From JACKCD01 sp041390905 (GTDB lineage Bacteria > Chloroflexota > Anaerolineae > Promineifilales > Promineifilaceae), in NCBI GenBank assembly GCA_041390905.1, contig JAWKPA010000019.1, forward strand, positions 1-64,000: DNA of 64,000 nucleotides. The letters are read 5' to 3'. Shown piece after piece: positions 49,340 to 58,172 of this stretch; the stretch's first letter is position 1, and each line of letters starts with the position of its first letter. The notes below the pieces were generated by a model, which was given only the letters and a program-made list of their open reading frames with translations, ran no database searches and was not told the DNA's origin. The position numbers were made by a program, and so were the translations under genes.

Positions 49340-49828
49340 TTCTTCTATAAAAAACTGCTTAATCTCCGGCTGGGCCGTTTTCAAAACCTTGAGGTAGATG
49401 TTGGTGGTGGTGTAATGAACGCCTTCGATCTTTTGGATGCGTTCGCGGATGAGTTCGTTGAGGTGGTCGCTGTCGCGGCACATGACGTCGAGTACGATGT
49501 CGTATTCGCCAGTGGTGACGGCCAGGAAGGCGACTTCGGGGTAGGTTATGAATTCTTCCAGGACGGTTTCGATGTGGTGCGACGGCCGTATACTCACCAA
49601 AATATGGGCATAGGCAATGAAGCCGATTTGCTGCGGGTTGACGCGGCCATACACCTGCAAAATCTTGTCCTGCACCAGGTTGGCGTACCGGTTGCGGACG
49701 GTGCCAACGGAGACGTTGAGGGTGTTGGCGAGTTCGGTGAAGGATTTACGGCCGTCTTCGCGTAAATGGGACAAAATGGCAAAATCGAGTTCGTCTAGCT
49801 CATGGAGTTTGGAGGTTGGTGGAGGCAT
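49322..49828 (-). CDS. Lrp/AsnC-family transcriptional regulator
   Basis: 168 residues. HTH (S-F-T-E-L-A-N-T-L-N-V-S-V-G-T-V-R-N-R-Y) after L-D-E-L-D-F-A-I-L-S-H-L, and a RAM domain with V-T-T-G-E-Y-D-I-V-L-D-V-M-C-R-D-S. The C-terminus beyond F-F-I-E-E is written by the adjacent hairpin. It lies between the FAD-GcvT genes and an MttB gene, on the same strand, and is the likely local regulator sensing an amino acid or amine. Confidence 0.92.
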   Translation of the reverse strand: MPPPTSKLHELDELDFAILSHLREDGRKSFTELANTLNVSVGTVRNRYANLVQDKILQVYGRVNPQQIGFIAYAHILVSIRPSHHIETVLEEFITYPEVAFLAVTTGEYDIVLDVMCRDSDHLNELIRERIQKIEGVHYTTTNIYLKVLKTAQPEIKQFFIEEERLRD

Positions 49829-49836
49829 AAGAAGAA

Positions 49837-49893
49837 GCAGGGGAGCAGGGGAGCGGGGGAGCAGGGGGATTTTTCTCCTCTGCTCCCCTGCCC
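49837..49893. repeat. Tandem-arm hairpin, AGCAGGGG octad family
   Basis: AGCAGGGGAGCAGGGGAGCG and GGGGAGCAGGGGG on the left, CTCCTCTGCTCCCCTGCCC on the right. It ends 4 bases before the MttB stop codon. Confidence 0.88.
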
Positions 49894-49896
49894 AAA

Positions 49897-51438
49897 TTAC
49901 CAGCGTCGCTTGCTGGGCGACATATTTTCTCTGGGTAAAACAATATTAAACCGCCGCCGAATCTCCTCATCCTTGGCCGCGTTAATGTGCGTGGGGTAAT
50001 GCTCGCGCAATGTTTCCTCCACCCGCTTACGCGCCCGGTCCCGAATGGTGGTGCTGCCCATCTCTTCCCAAACGGCCGGTGGATAGCGGTCGCCCATCGG
50101 CGGGTAAAAATAATCCGTTTCCATACGCTCAATCGTCTGCGAACTGCCTAAAAAGTGGCCTTCGCCGTGAATGACATCGCCAATGACCTCATAGGAAAGG
50201 GTGTCGTCGTTGACCTCGATGCCGCGCACGGTGCGATTGACCGCACCCAAATTGTCGTTGTCAATGACAAAACTCTCAAAGCAGCTTGCCATCAGGCTGG
50301 CGTGCATCCCCGCACTTTCCATAATGAGGTCGGCTCCGGCGTGGGCGGCAAGGGCCATGGTGTAGCCCCGCTCCATACCAGCCTGGGCATCGGGCGTTTT
50401 GGAATCGGTCATGCCGGCCGCACAGCTGTTGGGTAAATTGTAGAAGCTCGCCATTTGAGAGCAGCCCGCCACCAACAAGGCCAGTTCGGGCGCACCGGCG
50501 CACATCGCCCCCGTGCGTAGATCGGAGACGAAGGGCCAGGTGCCGAGGTTGGCGCGGCAGTTGGGGTCAATGAGGTAGGCGAAGACAAGCCCGGCCAGCG
50601 TCTCGCTGATGGCCTGGACGATGGTTCCGGCGAGGGCGGCGGGGCTGGTGGCCCCAGCCTGTGCCGCCGAAAGCAGGGTGATGGGCATGCCCGTGCGGGC
50701 GGCGGCTTCGAGGGCATCGCACGATTCTTTGGCAAAGCGCAGGGGGGGGACGACGTGGCAGCAGGAGATGGAGCAAAACGGCCGTTTCCGAAACCCTCCC
50801 TCGCCCCCCAGCACATAATCCATCATCTCCACCGCCTCATAGACATGCTCGCCAATGACAAAGCTCACGCCAATGTGCTTGCCTGTGCCGCTCATGCTGG
50901 CGTAAACCGTGTTAAGGTCTACGTCACGCATCGTTTCAGCGTCGCGGGTGATGTTGGTGCGCCAGAAAAAATGGATGTTGTCGAGCGTGTCCACCAGCCG
51001 AGCAATGTCGTACAGGTCGGTGGAGGTGGAGGCGCGGTAGCGACCCGTTTTGAAATCAATAATCTCCGGAGCTGCTCCACCTGTCCCCATATGGACGCGG
51101 TTGCCGCCAATTTCCAGATCATGTTTGGGGTCCTGGCCAGGCATGACAAAGCTTTTGGGAGCCTTGGCAATGATGTCTTCGACGAGGGCGCGGGGGTAGT
51201 GTAAACGGCCGTCTTCGCTCATCCAGCCGCCCGCCGCTGTAATGATCTCAATCATGGATGGAATGGCATCGGCAAAACCATAATTTTCCATCACATCCAG
51301 CACCGTGTGGTGAATGCGCTCCATTTCACGGGGGGTAAGGGGCTTGTAATTGCCGCCAACAAGCCCCGGCCAAACGGCGCGGGGCTTGTTTTCGCCTTGA
51401 TCTTGCCGTCGCGGACGACGGGTACGGGTTCTGCTCAT
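49897..51438 (-). CDS. MttB-family (non-pyrrolysine) methyltransferase, copy 1
   Basis: 513 residues, GAGGAGG 7 bases before the ATG. COG5598/MttB family TIM barrel. A basic N-terminus (R-x-R-R-P-R-R), then W-P-G-L-V-G-G-N-Y-K-P-L and a late F-L-G-S-S-Q-T segment. True trimethylamine methyltransferases carry an in-frame amber codon for pyrrolysine; here the frame is open without one, so it belongs to the glycine-betaine-type MtgB-like group. It would move a methyl group from a quaternary or tertiary amine to a corrinoid protein; none is visible in the window. Confidence 0.9.
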   Translation of the reverse strand: MSRTRTRRPRRQDQGENKPRAVWPGLVGGNYKPLTPREMERIHHTVLDVMENYGFADAIPSMIEIITAAGGWMSEDGRLHYPRALVEDIIAKAPKSFVMPGQDPKHDLEIGGNRVHMGTGGAAPEIIDFKTGRYRASTSTDLYDIARLVDTLDNIHFFWRTNITRDAETMRDVDLNTVYASMSGTGKHIGVSFVIGEHVYEAVEMMDYVLGGEGGFRKRPFCSISCCHVVPPLRFAKESCDALEAAARTGMPITLLSAAQAGATSPAALAGTIVQAISETLAGLVFAYLIDPNCRANLGTWPFVSDLRTGAMCAGAPELALLVAGCSQMASFYNLPNSCAAGMTDSKTPDAQAGMERGYTMALAAHAGADLIMESAGMHASLMASCFESFVIDNDNLGAVNRTVRGIEVNDDTLSYEVIGDVIHGEGHFLGSSQTIERMETDYFYPPMGDRYPPAVWEEMGSTTIRDRARKRVEETLREHYPTHINAAKDEEIRRRFNIVLPRENMSPSKRRW

Positions 51439-51861
51439 CGTTGATCCTCCTCACGGATCGGGTGAAATTGTGGGGCTTTATTGCTGTTTTAGCAACATTG
51501 CTAAAGAATAATGCAAAATCAACAGTATGTTGCCAATAAATTAAAAAATATGCAAATAATTGGCGAAAACGGCCGTTGCGTCAGGAGGGATTGGAGATTG
51601 GAGATTGACGAAGGTTCGCACGCTCCAATCTGCAATCACGAGCAGCCTGTCGGAAAAAGAAAATGGATGCGCGGATAACGCGGATTGGAGCGGATTTTCG
51701 CGGATCAAAAGAAAAAAATCCGCGTTTATCCCTATAAATCCGTGTCATCCGTGCTTCTATCAGACTTCTCCGACAAGTGCCTAGGTTGTACGGTTTGCCA
51801 AGCTGCACCATTGCTGTACGATCTGATTTAATCGCGCATTCAACAGGGGCAACAGCCCACC
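51439..51861. repeat. Divergent intergenic region with two hairpins
   Basis: No gene. From left: AT-rich promoter-like DNA (51480-51560), one ACGGCCGT (51569), a GATTGGA heptad hairpin with degenerate right arm (51588-51640), and a larger inverted repeat (51643-51780) with outer arms CTGTCGGA / TCCGACAAG and inner arms GCGGATAACGCGGATT / AATCCGCGTTTATCC. Promoters for both flanking genes must lie here. Confidence 0.7.
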
Positions 51862-53019
51862 ATGAAGGAAAAAATGATTCAAATTGATTCCCACTACCTG
51901 TTAGAAACGTTAAAACAAATGATTCGCCTGAATTCAGTGGTGCCGTATGAGGAAAAAATGGCGCAGTTTGTGGCGGAGGAGATTCGCAAATTGGGGCTGG
52001 AACCGGAGTGGCACGAAATAGCCCCCGGCCGTCCGAACGTCTATGCTTCGGCCAACCTGGGGCCATCGGGCAAATTTCTCACCCTCACCGGCCACACCGA
52101 CACGGTGGACGTGGCACACAATTGGCTGACGGATCCGTTTGAGCCGGTGGAGGAGAACGGCCGTTTATACGGTCTCGGCTCCATGGACATGAAAGCCGGA
52201 CTCGCCTGCGCCCTGGCCGCCTTCAAAGCGTTGGTGGAGGCCAGAGAGCTATATGGCACGCTGGGGCGGCTGGGCTTTGCCGCCACCGTGGACGAGGAAG
52301 CGTATGGCACGGGGGCGCGGGCGCTGCTGCAAACGGCGTATGGCAAAAGCGATGCCCTGCTGCTGGGGGAACCGATGTATGCGCCGCTGCCCATCGGCAT
52401 CACCGGCAAGGTGCTGTACAAGCTCACCGTGCGCGGCCGCGCCGCCCACGGCTTTTATCCCCAGCGCGGTGTCAACGCGGTTGAAGACGCGGGGCGGATT
52501 GTGGCGGCACTGAACCAAATCAACTTTATTGACCACCCTGCCTTTGGCAAGGGCAACATTTGCACGCTGAAGATTGAGGGAGGGTACAAGGAGTATGCCG
52601 TGGTGGTGCCAGAGCTGTGTGAGGTCATTATTACGCGGTTGACGGTGCCGGGGGAGAGCCGGGAAACGGCCGTTTCCGACATGCGTACCCTCATTAACAG
52701 CCTCAACCTGCAATCCGAAGTCACCATCGAAACGCCCCCTCCCTTCTACGACCCATACCTGATGCGCGGCGACGAGCCAATTTTTGCCGCCTTCAATGCC
52801 GCCCACGAACAGATTATGGGCCACCAGCCCCAGTACGCCGTCAGCATGGGCATTGCCGACAGCAACATCTACGTGGCCGAGGGCAACATTCCCACCATTG
52901 TTTTTGGCCCACGCGGCCACGGCCCCCACGAGGCGAATGAGTTTGTGGAGGTTGCAACGTTGGAACCGGTGGCGAGGGTGTATGCGGAAACGGCCGTTCG
53001 TTTTTTGGCCGTATCATAA
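51862..53019 (+). CDS. M20-family metallopeptidase (ArgE/DapE-like)
   Basis: 385 residues from 51862; the ATG at 51874 has a better ribosome site (AAGGA) and is an equal candidate. Zinc-site motifs: T-G-H-T-D-T-V-D-V near 76, the bridging Asp in G-L-G-S-M-D-M-K-A-G near 105, catalytic E-E in V-D-E-E-A-Y-G-T-G near 140, and a late H-G-P-H-E-A-N-E-F. It hydrolyses an N-acyl or peptide-like amide bond. The amine-catabolic surroundings suggest an N-acyl or carbamoyl amino acid; the substrate is open. Confidence 0.88.
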   Translation: MKEKMIQIDSHYLLETLKQMIRLNSVVPYEEKMAQFVAEEIRKLGLEPEWHEIAPGRPNVYASANLGPSGKFLTLTGHTDTVDVAHNWLTDPFEPVEENGRLYGLGSMDMKAGLACALAAFKALVEARELYGTLGRLGFAATVDEEAYGTGARALLQTAYGKSDALLLGEPMYAPLPIGITGKVLYKLTVRGRAAHGFYPQRGVNAVEDAGRIVAALNQINFIDHPAFGKGNICTLKIEGGYKEYAVVVPELCEVIITRLTVPGESRETAVSDMRTLINSLNLQSEVTIETPPPFYDPYLMRGDEPIFAAFNAAHEQIMGHQPQYAVSMGIADSNIYVAEGNIPTIVFGPRGHGPHEANEFVEVATLEPVARVYAETAVRFLAVS

Positions 53020-53109
53020 AGAAACTATCGGTTTGGGCTGAGTTTGCTGGATTGAAAGACGCAACAATTCCCTGTATACTGCCTGTGCGTATTTTTATTG
53101 TCCAGCACA

Positions 53110-53259
53110 GGTTTATCAGGCACAGTCGCGGCATAAACCTGCCAATTCAAGCTTATGCCGCAGCTTTTGCATGTTTTTGTTGAGGATAACAGGTTTATGC
53201 TGCAAAACGCGCCGTATAACAAGAAAAACGCAGGTTTATGCTGCACGGTTGCAGCATAA
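53110..53259. repeat. Inverted repeats CAGGTTTATGC upstream of the PPC-repeat gene
   Basis: GCATAAACCTG (about 53131) pairs with CAGGTTTATGC (about 53190) and again with the copy at 53231; TTATGCTGC-ACGGTT-GCAGCATAA at 53236-53259 is a perfect 9-base hairpin about 40 bases before the start codon. It is unlike the other intergenic repeats in the window. It could be an operator array or leader structure. Confidence 0.7.
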
Positions 53260-53296
53260 TAATATTTCAAACAAAGGGCTTCGAGGAGGATTTAAA

Positions 53297-54421
53297 ATGA
53301 CGAACAGTAGTTTAGCGGCATCAAAATCAAGAGGTTTTTTTATTACCATTCTAATGTTTTTGGTATTAATTATGGCCGTTCAAAAAAACGGTACTGCGTT
53401 AGCTGAAAGTACACCATGCACCCTTGAACCCACAGATATGTCAATTTCATACGGGGATGCTATAACTTGTGCAATCGACACCAATGGAGATACCGACTTA
53501 TTTAGATTTAATGGTAGCAATGGAGAAGTTGTTATTGTTCAATCTGTATGGAATAGCGGTACGATGCGTCCTTGCATTGAGCTAATAGCGCCAGATACCA
53601 GTAGAATTGAGGCTTGCGAAAATGCATTTACAAATCGAATTGATACTACGTTGACACAAACAGGAACTTATACTGTTGTTGTAGATGTATTCTTTGGTGG
53701 CACTGGAAATTATGTCCTTTCCCTTGAAAGGCTAATAACACCTTCTCCAAATGCTCAGGAAATCCAGTATGGTGATTTATTTGAGGGACAAATTACTCCC
53801 GAAGGAGAATTGGACGTCTTTTTCTTTGAGGGAACCATTAATGAAAACGTCTTGCTACAAGTTGCCTGGCAAGATGGCTCTCTGCGTCCGTGCGTTCAAC
53901 TTGTTGCACCCGACAACAGTCGAATTGAAAAATGCGAAAATGCATTCACAAATCGAATTGATACAACGCTTAACCAATCAGGTACATACTCGATTTTGGT
54001 AGATGTATTTTTCGGAGGTACAGGAGACTATGCAATTGTCTTTGAGAGATTGATGCCTCCTTCTGCAAGCACTCAACTACTTCCCTTTGGAAATAGTGTC
54101 AGTGATGAAATTAATCCAGTCGGTGATTTAGATCTCTTTACATTCGATGGTACAAGTGGTGATCACATTATTTTGACCAATACTTGGCAAAGCGGCTCCA
54201 TGAGACCATGCTTGCAGCTAATTTATCCTGATAACTCCCGTCAAGTCGCTTGCAAAAATGCCTTTTCAAACCAAATTGACATTACCCTTAATCAGACAGG
54301 AAGCTATGCTGTTTTGGCAGACGTATTTTTTGGTGGAACAGGCAATTATTCTCTAGAACTTCAATGTATTTCCGGCGAATGTATTCATTTTGTTTTCTTA
54401 CCTATCGTGATTGCCGAATGA
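53297..54421 (+). CDS. Secreted protein with three PPC-like (pre-peptidase C-terminal) repeats
   Basis: 374 residues from the ATG at 53297, preceded by GAGGAGG. Signal peptide (hydrophobic about 17-32, cleavage near A-L-A-E). Then three repeats of about 100 residues (about 45-140, 150-245, 255-350), each with G-D/E-x-D-x-F-x-F-x-G, M/L-R-P-C-x-x-L-x-x-P-D, N-A-F-x-N-x-I-D-x-T-L-x-Q-x-G-x-Y and V-F-F-G-G-T-G-x-Y. The spacing of Cys pairs in each repeat suggests disulfides. There is no catalytic domain. AT-rich (25 G/C in one 60-base stretch counted) with no ACGGCCGT; a probable acquired gene. Confidence 0.82.
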   Translation: MTNSSLAASKSRGFFITILMFLVLIMAVQKNGTALAESTPCTLEPTDMSISYGDAITCAIDTNGDTDLFRFNGSNGEVVIVQSVWNSGTMRPCIELIAPDTSRIEACENAFTNRIDTTLTQTGTYTVVVDVFFGGTGNYVLSLERLITPSPNAQEIQYGDLFEGQITPEGELDVFFFEGTINENVLLQVAWQDGSLRPCVQLVAPDNSRIEKCENAFTNRIDTTLNQSGTYSILVDVFFGGTGDYAIVFERLMPPSASTQLLPFGNSVSDEINPVGDLDLFTFDGTSGDHIILTNTWQSGSMRPCLQLIYPDNSRQVACKNAFSNQIDITLNQTGSYAVLADVFFGGTGNYSLELQCISGECIHFVFLPIVIAE

Positions 54422-54694
54422 TAAACAGGGAATGTGGCTAACAATTGTTGCACACGGACTGGCGAGATTGTGCGTTTTTGGAGGCGCTGTTCATGGGCGG
54501 AAATTATAGTTGGCCGCTCGCCAGCCGGTGAACATAGCGTTAGGCACAAAACGGCCGTTTCCGAAAATGTATCACAACATCGTTTGACGTTCGTGGTGGC
54601 GAGTAAAGCTGTTGGAAGAGAAAGAAGAGGTGGGAAACGGCCGTTAATCATCTTGTGCTGACATATTGTATAATAGGGAAAAAAGGAACCAAGT

Positions 54695-54890
54695 ATGACA
54701 ATTGCCACCATTACCGTGCCGGATGAAGTTTTGTTAGCAACACGGATGACCAGAGAAGAAATACAGCTTGAATTGGCTATCAGCTTATTTCAAAAAGAAA
54801 AACTTTCCTTTGGCAAAGCCCGTGAATTAGCAGGGCTGGATTTCTGGACTGTGGTGCGGGCAATTAGTTGGATAATTCTCAGGGGGCAAA
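54695..54890 (+). pseudogene. UPF0175-family antitoxin-like protein, C-terminus lost
   Basis: AAGGA 9-13 bases before the ATG. The first 53 or so residues match UPF0175 proteins: T-R-E-E-I-Q-L-E-L-A-I-S-L-F-Q-K-E-K-L-S-F-G-K-A-R-E-L-A-G-L-D-x-W, with helix-turn-helix character. After that the frame continues through a terminator-like palindrome and into the antisense of the neighbouring MttB gene, so the normal C-terminus (usually ending in an acidic D-E-E-D-L) is missing. No partner toxin is adjacent. Confidence 0.65.
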
Positions 54891-54906
54891 AACGGCCGTT
54901 TTTCCC
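54886..54906. terminator. ACGGCCGT-centred stem between convergent genes
   Basis: GGGG-C-AAAAACGG and CCGTTTTT-CCCC, one bulged base. It lies between the UPF0175 remnant and the convergent MttB gene; another ACGGCCGT copy (54951) follows inside the MttB 3' end. Confidence 0.6.
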
Positions 54907-54944
54907 CACCACCAACCACCCCCCCAAAACAACCATCCCTACCC

Positions 54945-56489
54945 TCACCAACGGCCGTTTCCCCGCTGCATTATCTCCCTCGGCAGCCGGATATCAAACC
55001 GCGCCCGAATTTCCCGGTCCAGCTCCGGCGAAATGTAGCTTGGGTAATAATCGTGCAGCATCGTTCGCACCCGGCGGTGAGCCCGTTCGTAAATCGTTGG
55101 GCTGCCCGCCTCCTCCCAGGTAGACGTGTCCCGCCTGTCGGCCAGCGTGGGGTACAAAAACTCGCTTTTCATCAGCGCAATTGTTTGCGGGTTGCCCAAA
55201 TAATGGCCGGGGCCAGTAACCGTCTCGCGGATCACCTCAAAAGAAAGCGTGGTTTCATCCACCTCAATCCCGCGCAGCACCCGCAGCACCATCCCCATCA
55301 TCTCGTTGTCAATTAGCAACGCCTCCAGCGACGACCCCATCAGGCTGCCGACCGCGCCGGGGTAGGGGGAGATGGAGTTACCTCCAGCTAAGGCGGCCAC
55401 CACCGTTGAAATCCCTTTTTCAAACCCGGCCTGGCCGTCGGGAATATTGGCATCGGTCATGCCGCTGGCGACGCTGGAAACAAGGCCATAATGGGCGCAA
55501 AGCTGGGCCGTGGCGGCCATTACCAGCGTTTGCTCCGCGCCGCCGCCGGTAAACGCCCCCGTGCGCAGGTCGGAAATAAAGGGCCACATGCCAAAGAGCA
55601 TCGGAGCCTGGGGGTTGATGAGGTAGGTGATGGTGAGGCAGGCCAGGGTTTCGGCAAAGGTTTGCACAAGACAGCCCGCCAGCGCGGCCGGGGCGGTGGC
55701 TCCGGCCTGGGCAGCCACGGCCACGTCGTAGGTGATGCCCAGTTCGGCGCAGCGCATCATCACTTCCAGGCTGTCGCGGGCAAAGGTGAGCGGGGAGACG
55801 ATGGGGCAGCCGCCAAAACTGCAAAACGGCCGTTTTACAAACGCCCCCTCTCCCCCGGCAAACAGATCAAACAGCTCAATGATTCGATCCACGTGCGCCG
55901 CCGTGCCAAGCCCCATGTGAAACGGCTTGGCGGTAGCCGCCAGTTCCGCATACGCCACGTTGATGTCGTGGGTCAGCAGGTCATGGCTGTATTCCGAGGC
56001 GATAAACGGCTGCCCAAAGGTGTGGATATGCTCAAGCTGGTCTACCAGCCGCCCCGCGTCATACAGGTCAGGCAGGGTGGACGGCCGATAACGGCGGGTT
56101 GTGTAGTCGAGAATGGTCACGCCCTCGCCGCTGGTGCCAAAGAGCATCGTCGAGCCATCCAGCACCTGGTCGTTGGCGGGGTTGGGGGCGTGGTAGATGA
56201 TTTGCTTGGGGGAATGGGCAATGGCTGCTTCGACGAGGGGGCGGGGGAAGCATAAACGGCCGTTTTCCCCCAACACACACCCACGCGGCACCACCACCTC
56301 CAGCAGCGCCGGAATCGGCTCCGCCAGCCCAATCTCTGCCAGCACTGCCAGCGCCGTCTCATAAATTTGCGCCAAATCCGCCTCCGCCAGCGGTTTGTAC
56401 TCCCCACCCACCAGCCCCACCCAAACCGGCTTTCCCCCGGTCGCGTTTTCTATCTTCCCCCGCCGTCGCCGCAATCGTTTTTTGTTCAT
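54945..56489 (-). CDS. MttB-family (non-pyrrolysine) methyltransferase, copy 2
   Basis: 514 residues, GAGG before the ATG. Same family as 49897: basic start (K-K-R-L-R-R-R-R-G-K), V-G-L-V-G-G-E-Y-K-P-L, glycine-rich A-A-Q-A-G-A-T-A-P-A-A-L-A-G, and Y-L-G-N-P-Q-T-I near 430. No in-frame amber codon. It lies 38 bases downstream of copy 3 on the same strand. The three paralogues differ throughout, so they likely have different amine substrates. Confidence 0.9.
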   Translation of the reverse strand: MNKKRLRRRRGKIENATGGKPVWVGLVGGEYKPLAEADLAQIYETALAVLAEIGLAEPIPALLEVVVPRGCVLGENGRLCFPRPLVEAAIAHSPKQIIYHAPNPANDQVLDGSTMLFGTSGEGVTILDYTTRRYRPSTLPDLYDAGRLVDQLEHIHTFGQPFIASEYSHDLLTHDINVAYAELAATAKPFHMGLGTAAHVDRIIELFDLFAGGEGAFVKRPFCSFGGCPIVSPLTFARDSLEVMMRCAELGITYDVAVAAQAGATAPAALAGCLVQTFAETLACLTITYLINPQAPMLFGMWPFISDLRTGAFTGGGAEQTLVMAATAQLCAHYGLVSSVASGMTDANIPDGQAGFEKGISTVVAALAGGNSISPYPGAVGSLMGSSLEALLIDNEMMGMVLRVLRGIEVDETTLSFEVIRETVTGPGHYLGNPQTIALMKSEFLYPTLADRRDTSTWEEAGSPTIYERAHRRVRTMLHDYYPSYISPELDREIRARFDIRLPREIMQRGNGRW

Positions 56490-56527
56490 TTTGCCTCAAA
56501 AATCTGTGCCATCTGCGAAATCTTTGA

Positions 56528-58090
56528 CTATTTTTTCCGCCCCATAACCTCTCGCGGCAGCACAATCGGAAATCTGGCGCGAATTGCCGCATCCAGCTTG
56601 GGGTCAATGTGGTCGGGGTAATGGGTTGCCAGCAGTTCTTGCACCCGTTCTCGCGCCCGCTGCAACATATCGGGCGACCCTTCTGCTTCCCACACGCCGG
56701 GGGCAGAACGGTCGGCCAGGTCGGGGTAGAGAAAATCTGTCTCCATTCGCGCCAGCGTTTGCGGATGCCCCAAATAATGGCCGGGGCCAAGGGCTACCTC
56801 GCGGATCACATCCAGCGACAGCGTTTCGTCGTTGACCTCCAGCCCGGCCACCACCCGCTGCGCCACCCCCAGCATGTCGTTGTCAATGACCAGCCCTTCG
56901 AGCGAACAGCCCATGAGGCTGCCCACCATGCCGGCCGACTCCAGCACGCGGTTGGCTCCGGCAAGGCCAGCGGTAACGGCCGTTATTCCCTTCTCAAACC
57001 CCGCCTGGGCATCCGGCAGCTTCGAGTCACTCATCGAGGCGGCCACGCTGGTGGGCAAATCATAAAAGCGGCCAATTTGGGCGCACGCCGCCATCATCAA
57101 CGCCTCCTCCCCGCTGCCGCCGCTAAACGCCCCCGTGCGTAAATCCGACACAAAGGGCCAGATGGCAAAGGTCATGGGGCAGCCGGGGCGAATCATGTTG
57201 ACGATGGCGAGACAGGCCAGCCCTTCGGCCGTCACCTGCGCCAGCGTCCCCGCCAGCGCCGCCGGAGCCGTTGCCCCAGCCTGCGGCGCAATGGCAATGT
57301 CGCTCACCAGCCCCAGCTTGCTGGTCTCCACCAGCAGCTCCAGGTTGTCGGCTCCAAATTTGAGCGGGGAGACGATGGGGCAGCCGCCGAAGGAGACAAA
57401 CGGCCGTTTCACAAACCGCCCCTCCCCCCCCAGCACCCTATCAAACAACGCCACCGCCTCGCGCACGTTTTTGGCCTGCTGAAACGTCATTTCACACGGC
57501 TTTTCCGTCGCCGTCACCGCCACATACGCCACGTTCAGGTCGTGGACGCGCAAATCGTGCAGGTCGGTGGGGATGACCGTTTGCCCAAACTGGTGGATGT
57601 TGTCGAGGGTGTCCACCAGCCGCCCGCAGTTGTACAAATCTTGCAGGGTGGAAGGGCGAAAGGTACGGCTTTTCAGGTCGAGCATGGTCACGGCTTCGCC
57701 GCTGGTGGCGTAGTTGACGTGCCGCCCGCCCACCACCACGTCGGCGTATTTGGGATTACGGCTGTAGATGGTGTAGCTACGCGCCGCGCCAGCCACGATG
57801 TCTTCGATGAGGGCGGGGGGGAAGCATAAACGGCCGTTATCATCCACAAACGCCCCTGCCCTCGTCGCCACTGCCACCACCTCTTCCGTCGCGTCGGCAA
57901 TGCCGATGGTGTGCAAAATCTCCAAAGCCGCCCGGTGAATTTTTTCCAAATCGCGCTGCGCCAATGGTTTGTATTGACCACCGAGCAGACCGGCAAAAAC
58001 CGGCCGTTTGCTGGCCGCCTCCCGCCGCAAAGCCAGCCGCGCCTCCCGTCCCCCGCCCCGTCTCCCGCTTCGTTGCTTTATTGGTACCAT
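56528..58090 (-). CDS. MttB-family (non-pyrrolysine) methyltransferase, copy 3
   Basis: 520 residues. V-F-A-G-L-L-G-G-Q-Y-K-P-L after an Arg-rich N-terminus, the same A-P-Q-A-G-A-T-A-P-A-A-L-A-G barrel segment, and Y-L-G-H-P-Q-T-L. The ribosome-binding site at the annotated ATG is poor, so the exact start is uncertain. All three copies have N-G-R-L-C/H-F/Y-P-R/P-x-L and K-R-P-F-x-S-x-x-x-C segments in which ACGGCCGT copies sit at homologous positions. Confidence 0.9.
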   Translation of the reverse strand: MVPIKQRSGRRGGGREARLALRREAASKRPVFAGLLGGQYKPLAQRDLEKIHRAALEILHTIGIADATEEVVAVATRAGAFVDDNGRLCFPPALIEDIVAGAARSYTIYSRNPKYADVVVGGRHVNYATSGEAVTMLDLKSRTFRPSTLQDLYNCGRLVDTLDNIHQFGQTVIPTDLHDLRVHDLNVAYVAVTATEKPCEMTFQQAKNVREAVALFDRVLGGEGRFVKRPFVSFGGCPIVSPLKFGADNLELLVETSKLGLVSDIAIAPQAGATAPAALAGTLAQVTAEGLACLAIVNMIRPGCPMTFAIWPFVSDLRTGAFSGGSGEEALMMAACAQIGRFYDLPTSVAASMSDSKLPDAQAGFEKGITAVTAGLAGANRVLESAGMVGSLMGCSLEGLVIDNDMLGVAQRVVAGLEVNDETLSLDVIREVALGPGHYLGHPQTLARMETDFLYPDLADRSAPGVWEAEGSPDMLQRARERVQELLATHYPDHIDPKLDAAIRARFPIVLPREVMGRKK

Positions 58091-58099
58091 AAGAAATAA

Positions 58100-58166
58100 T
58101 GGGACGCAGATTTTCCTGATTAGCCTGATTTGTTATCAGTAAAATCAGGTTAATCTGCGTCCCATT
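58100..58166. repeat. Hairpin, GACGCAGATT family
   Basis: TGGGACGCAGATTTTCCTGAT-type left arm and ATCAGGTTAATCTGCGTCCC right arm, with CCTGATTTGTTATCAG in the loop. It separates the MttB and class III aminotransferase genes. Confidence 0.92.
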
Positions 58167-58172
58167 TCCGCC

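Noticed and set aside
53110..53259. Integron attC-like site before the PPC-repeat gene
   Set aside because: Inverted arms exist, but the conserved GTTRRRY/RYYYAAC ends are not found and there is no integrase.
49897..58090. Pyrrolysine-containing methyltransferases
   Set aside because: All three MttB frames run full length without an in-frame amber codon, and no pyl genes are present.
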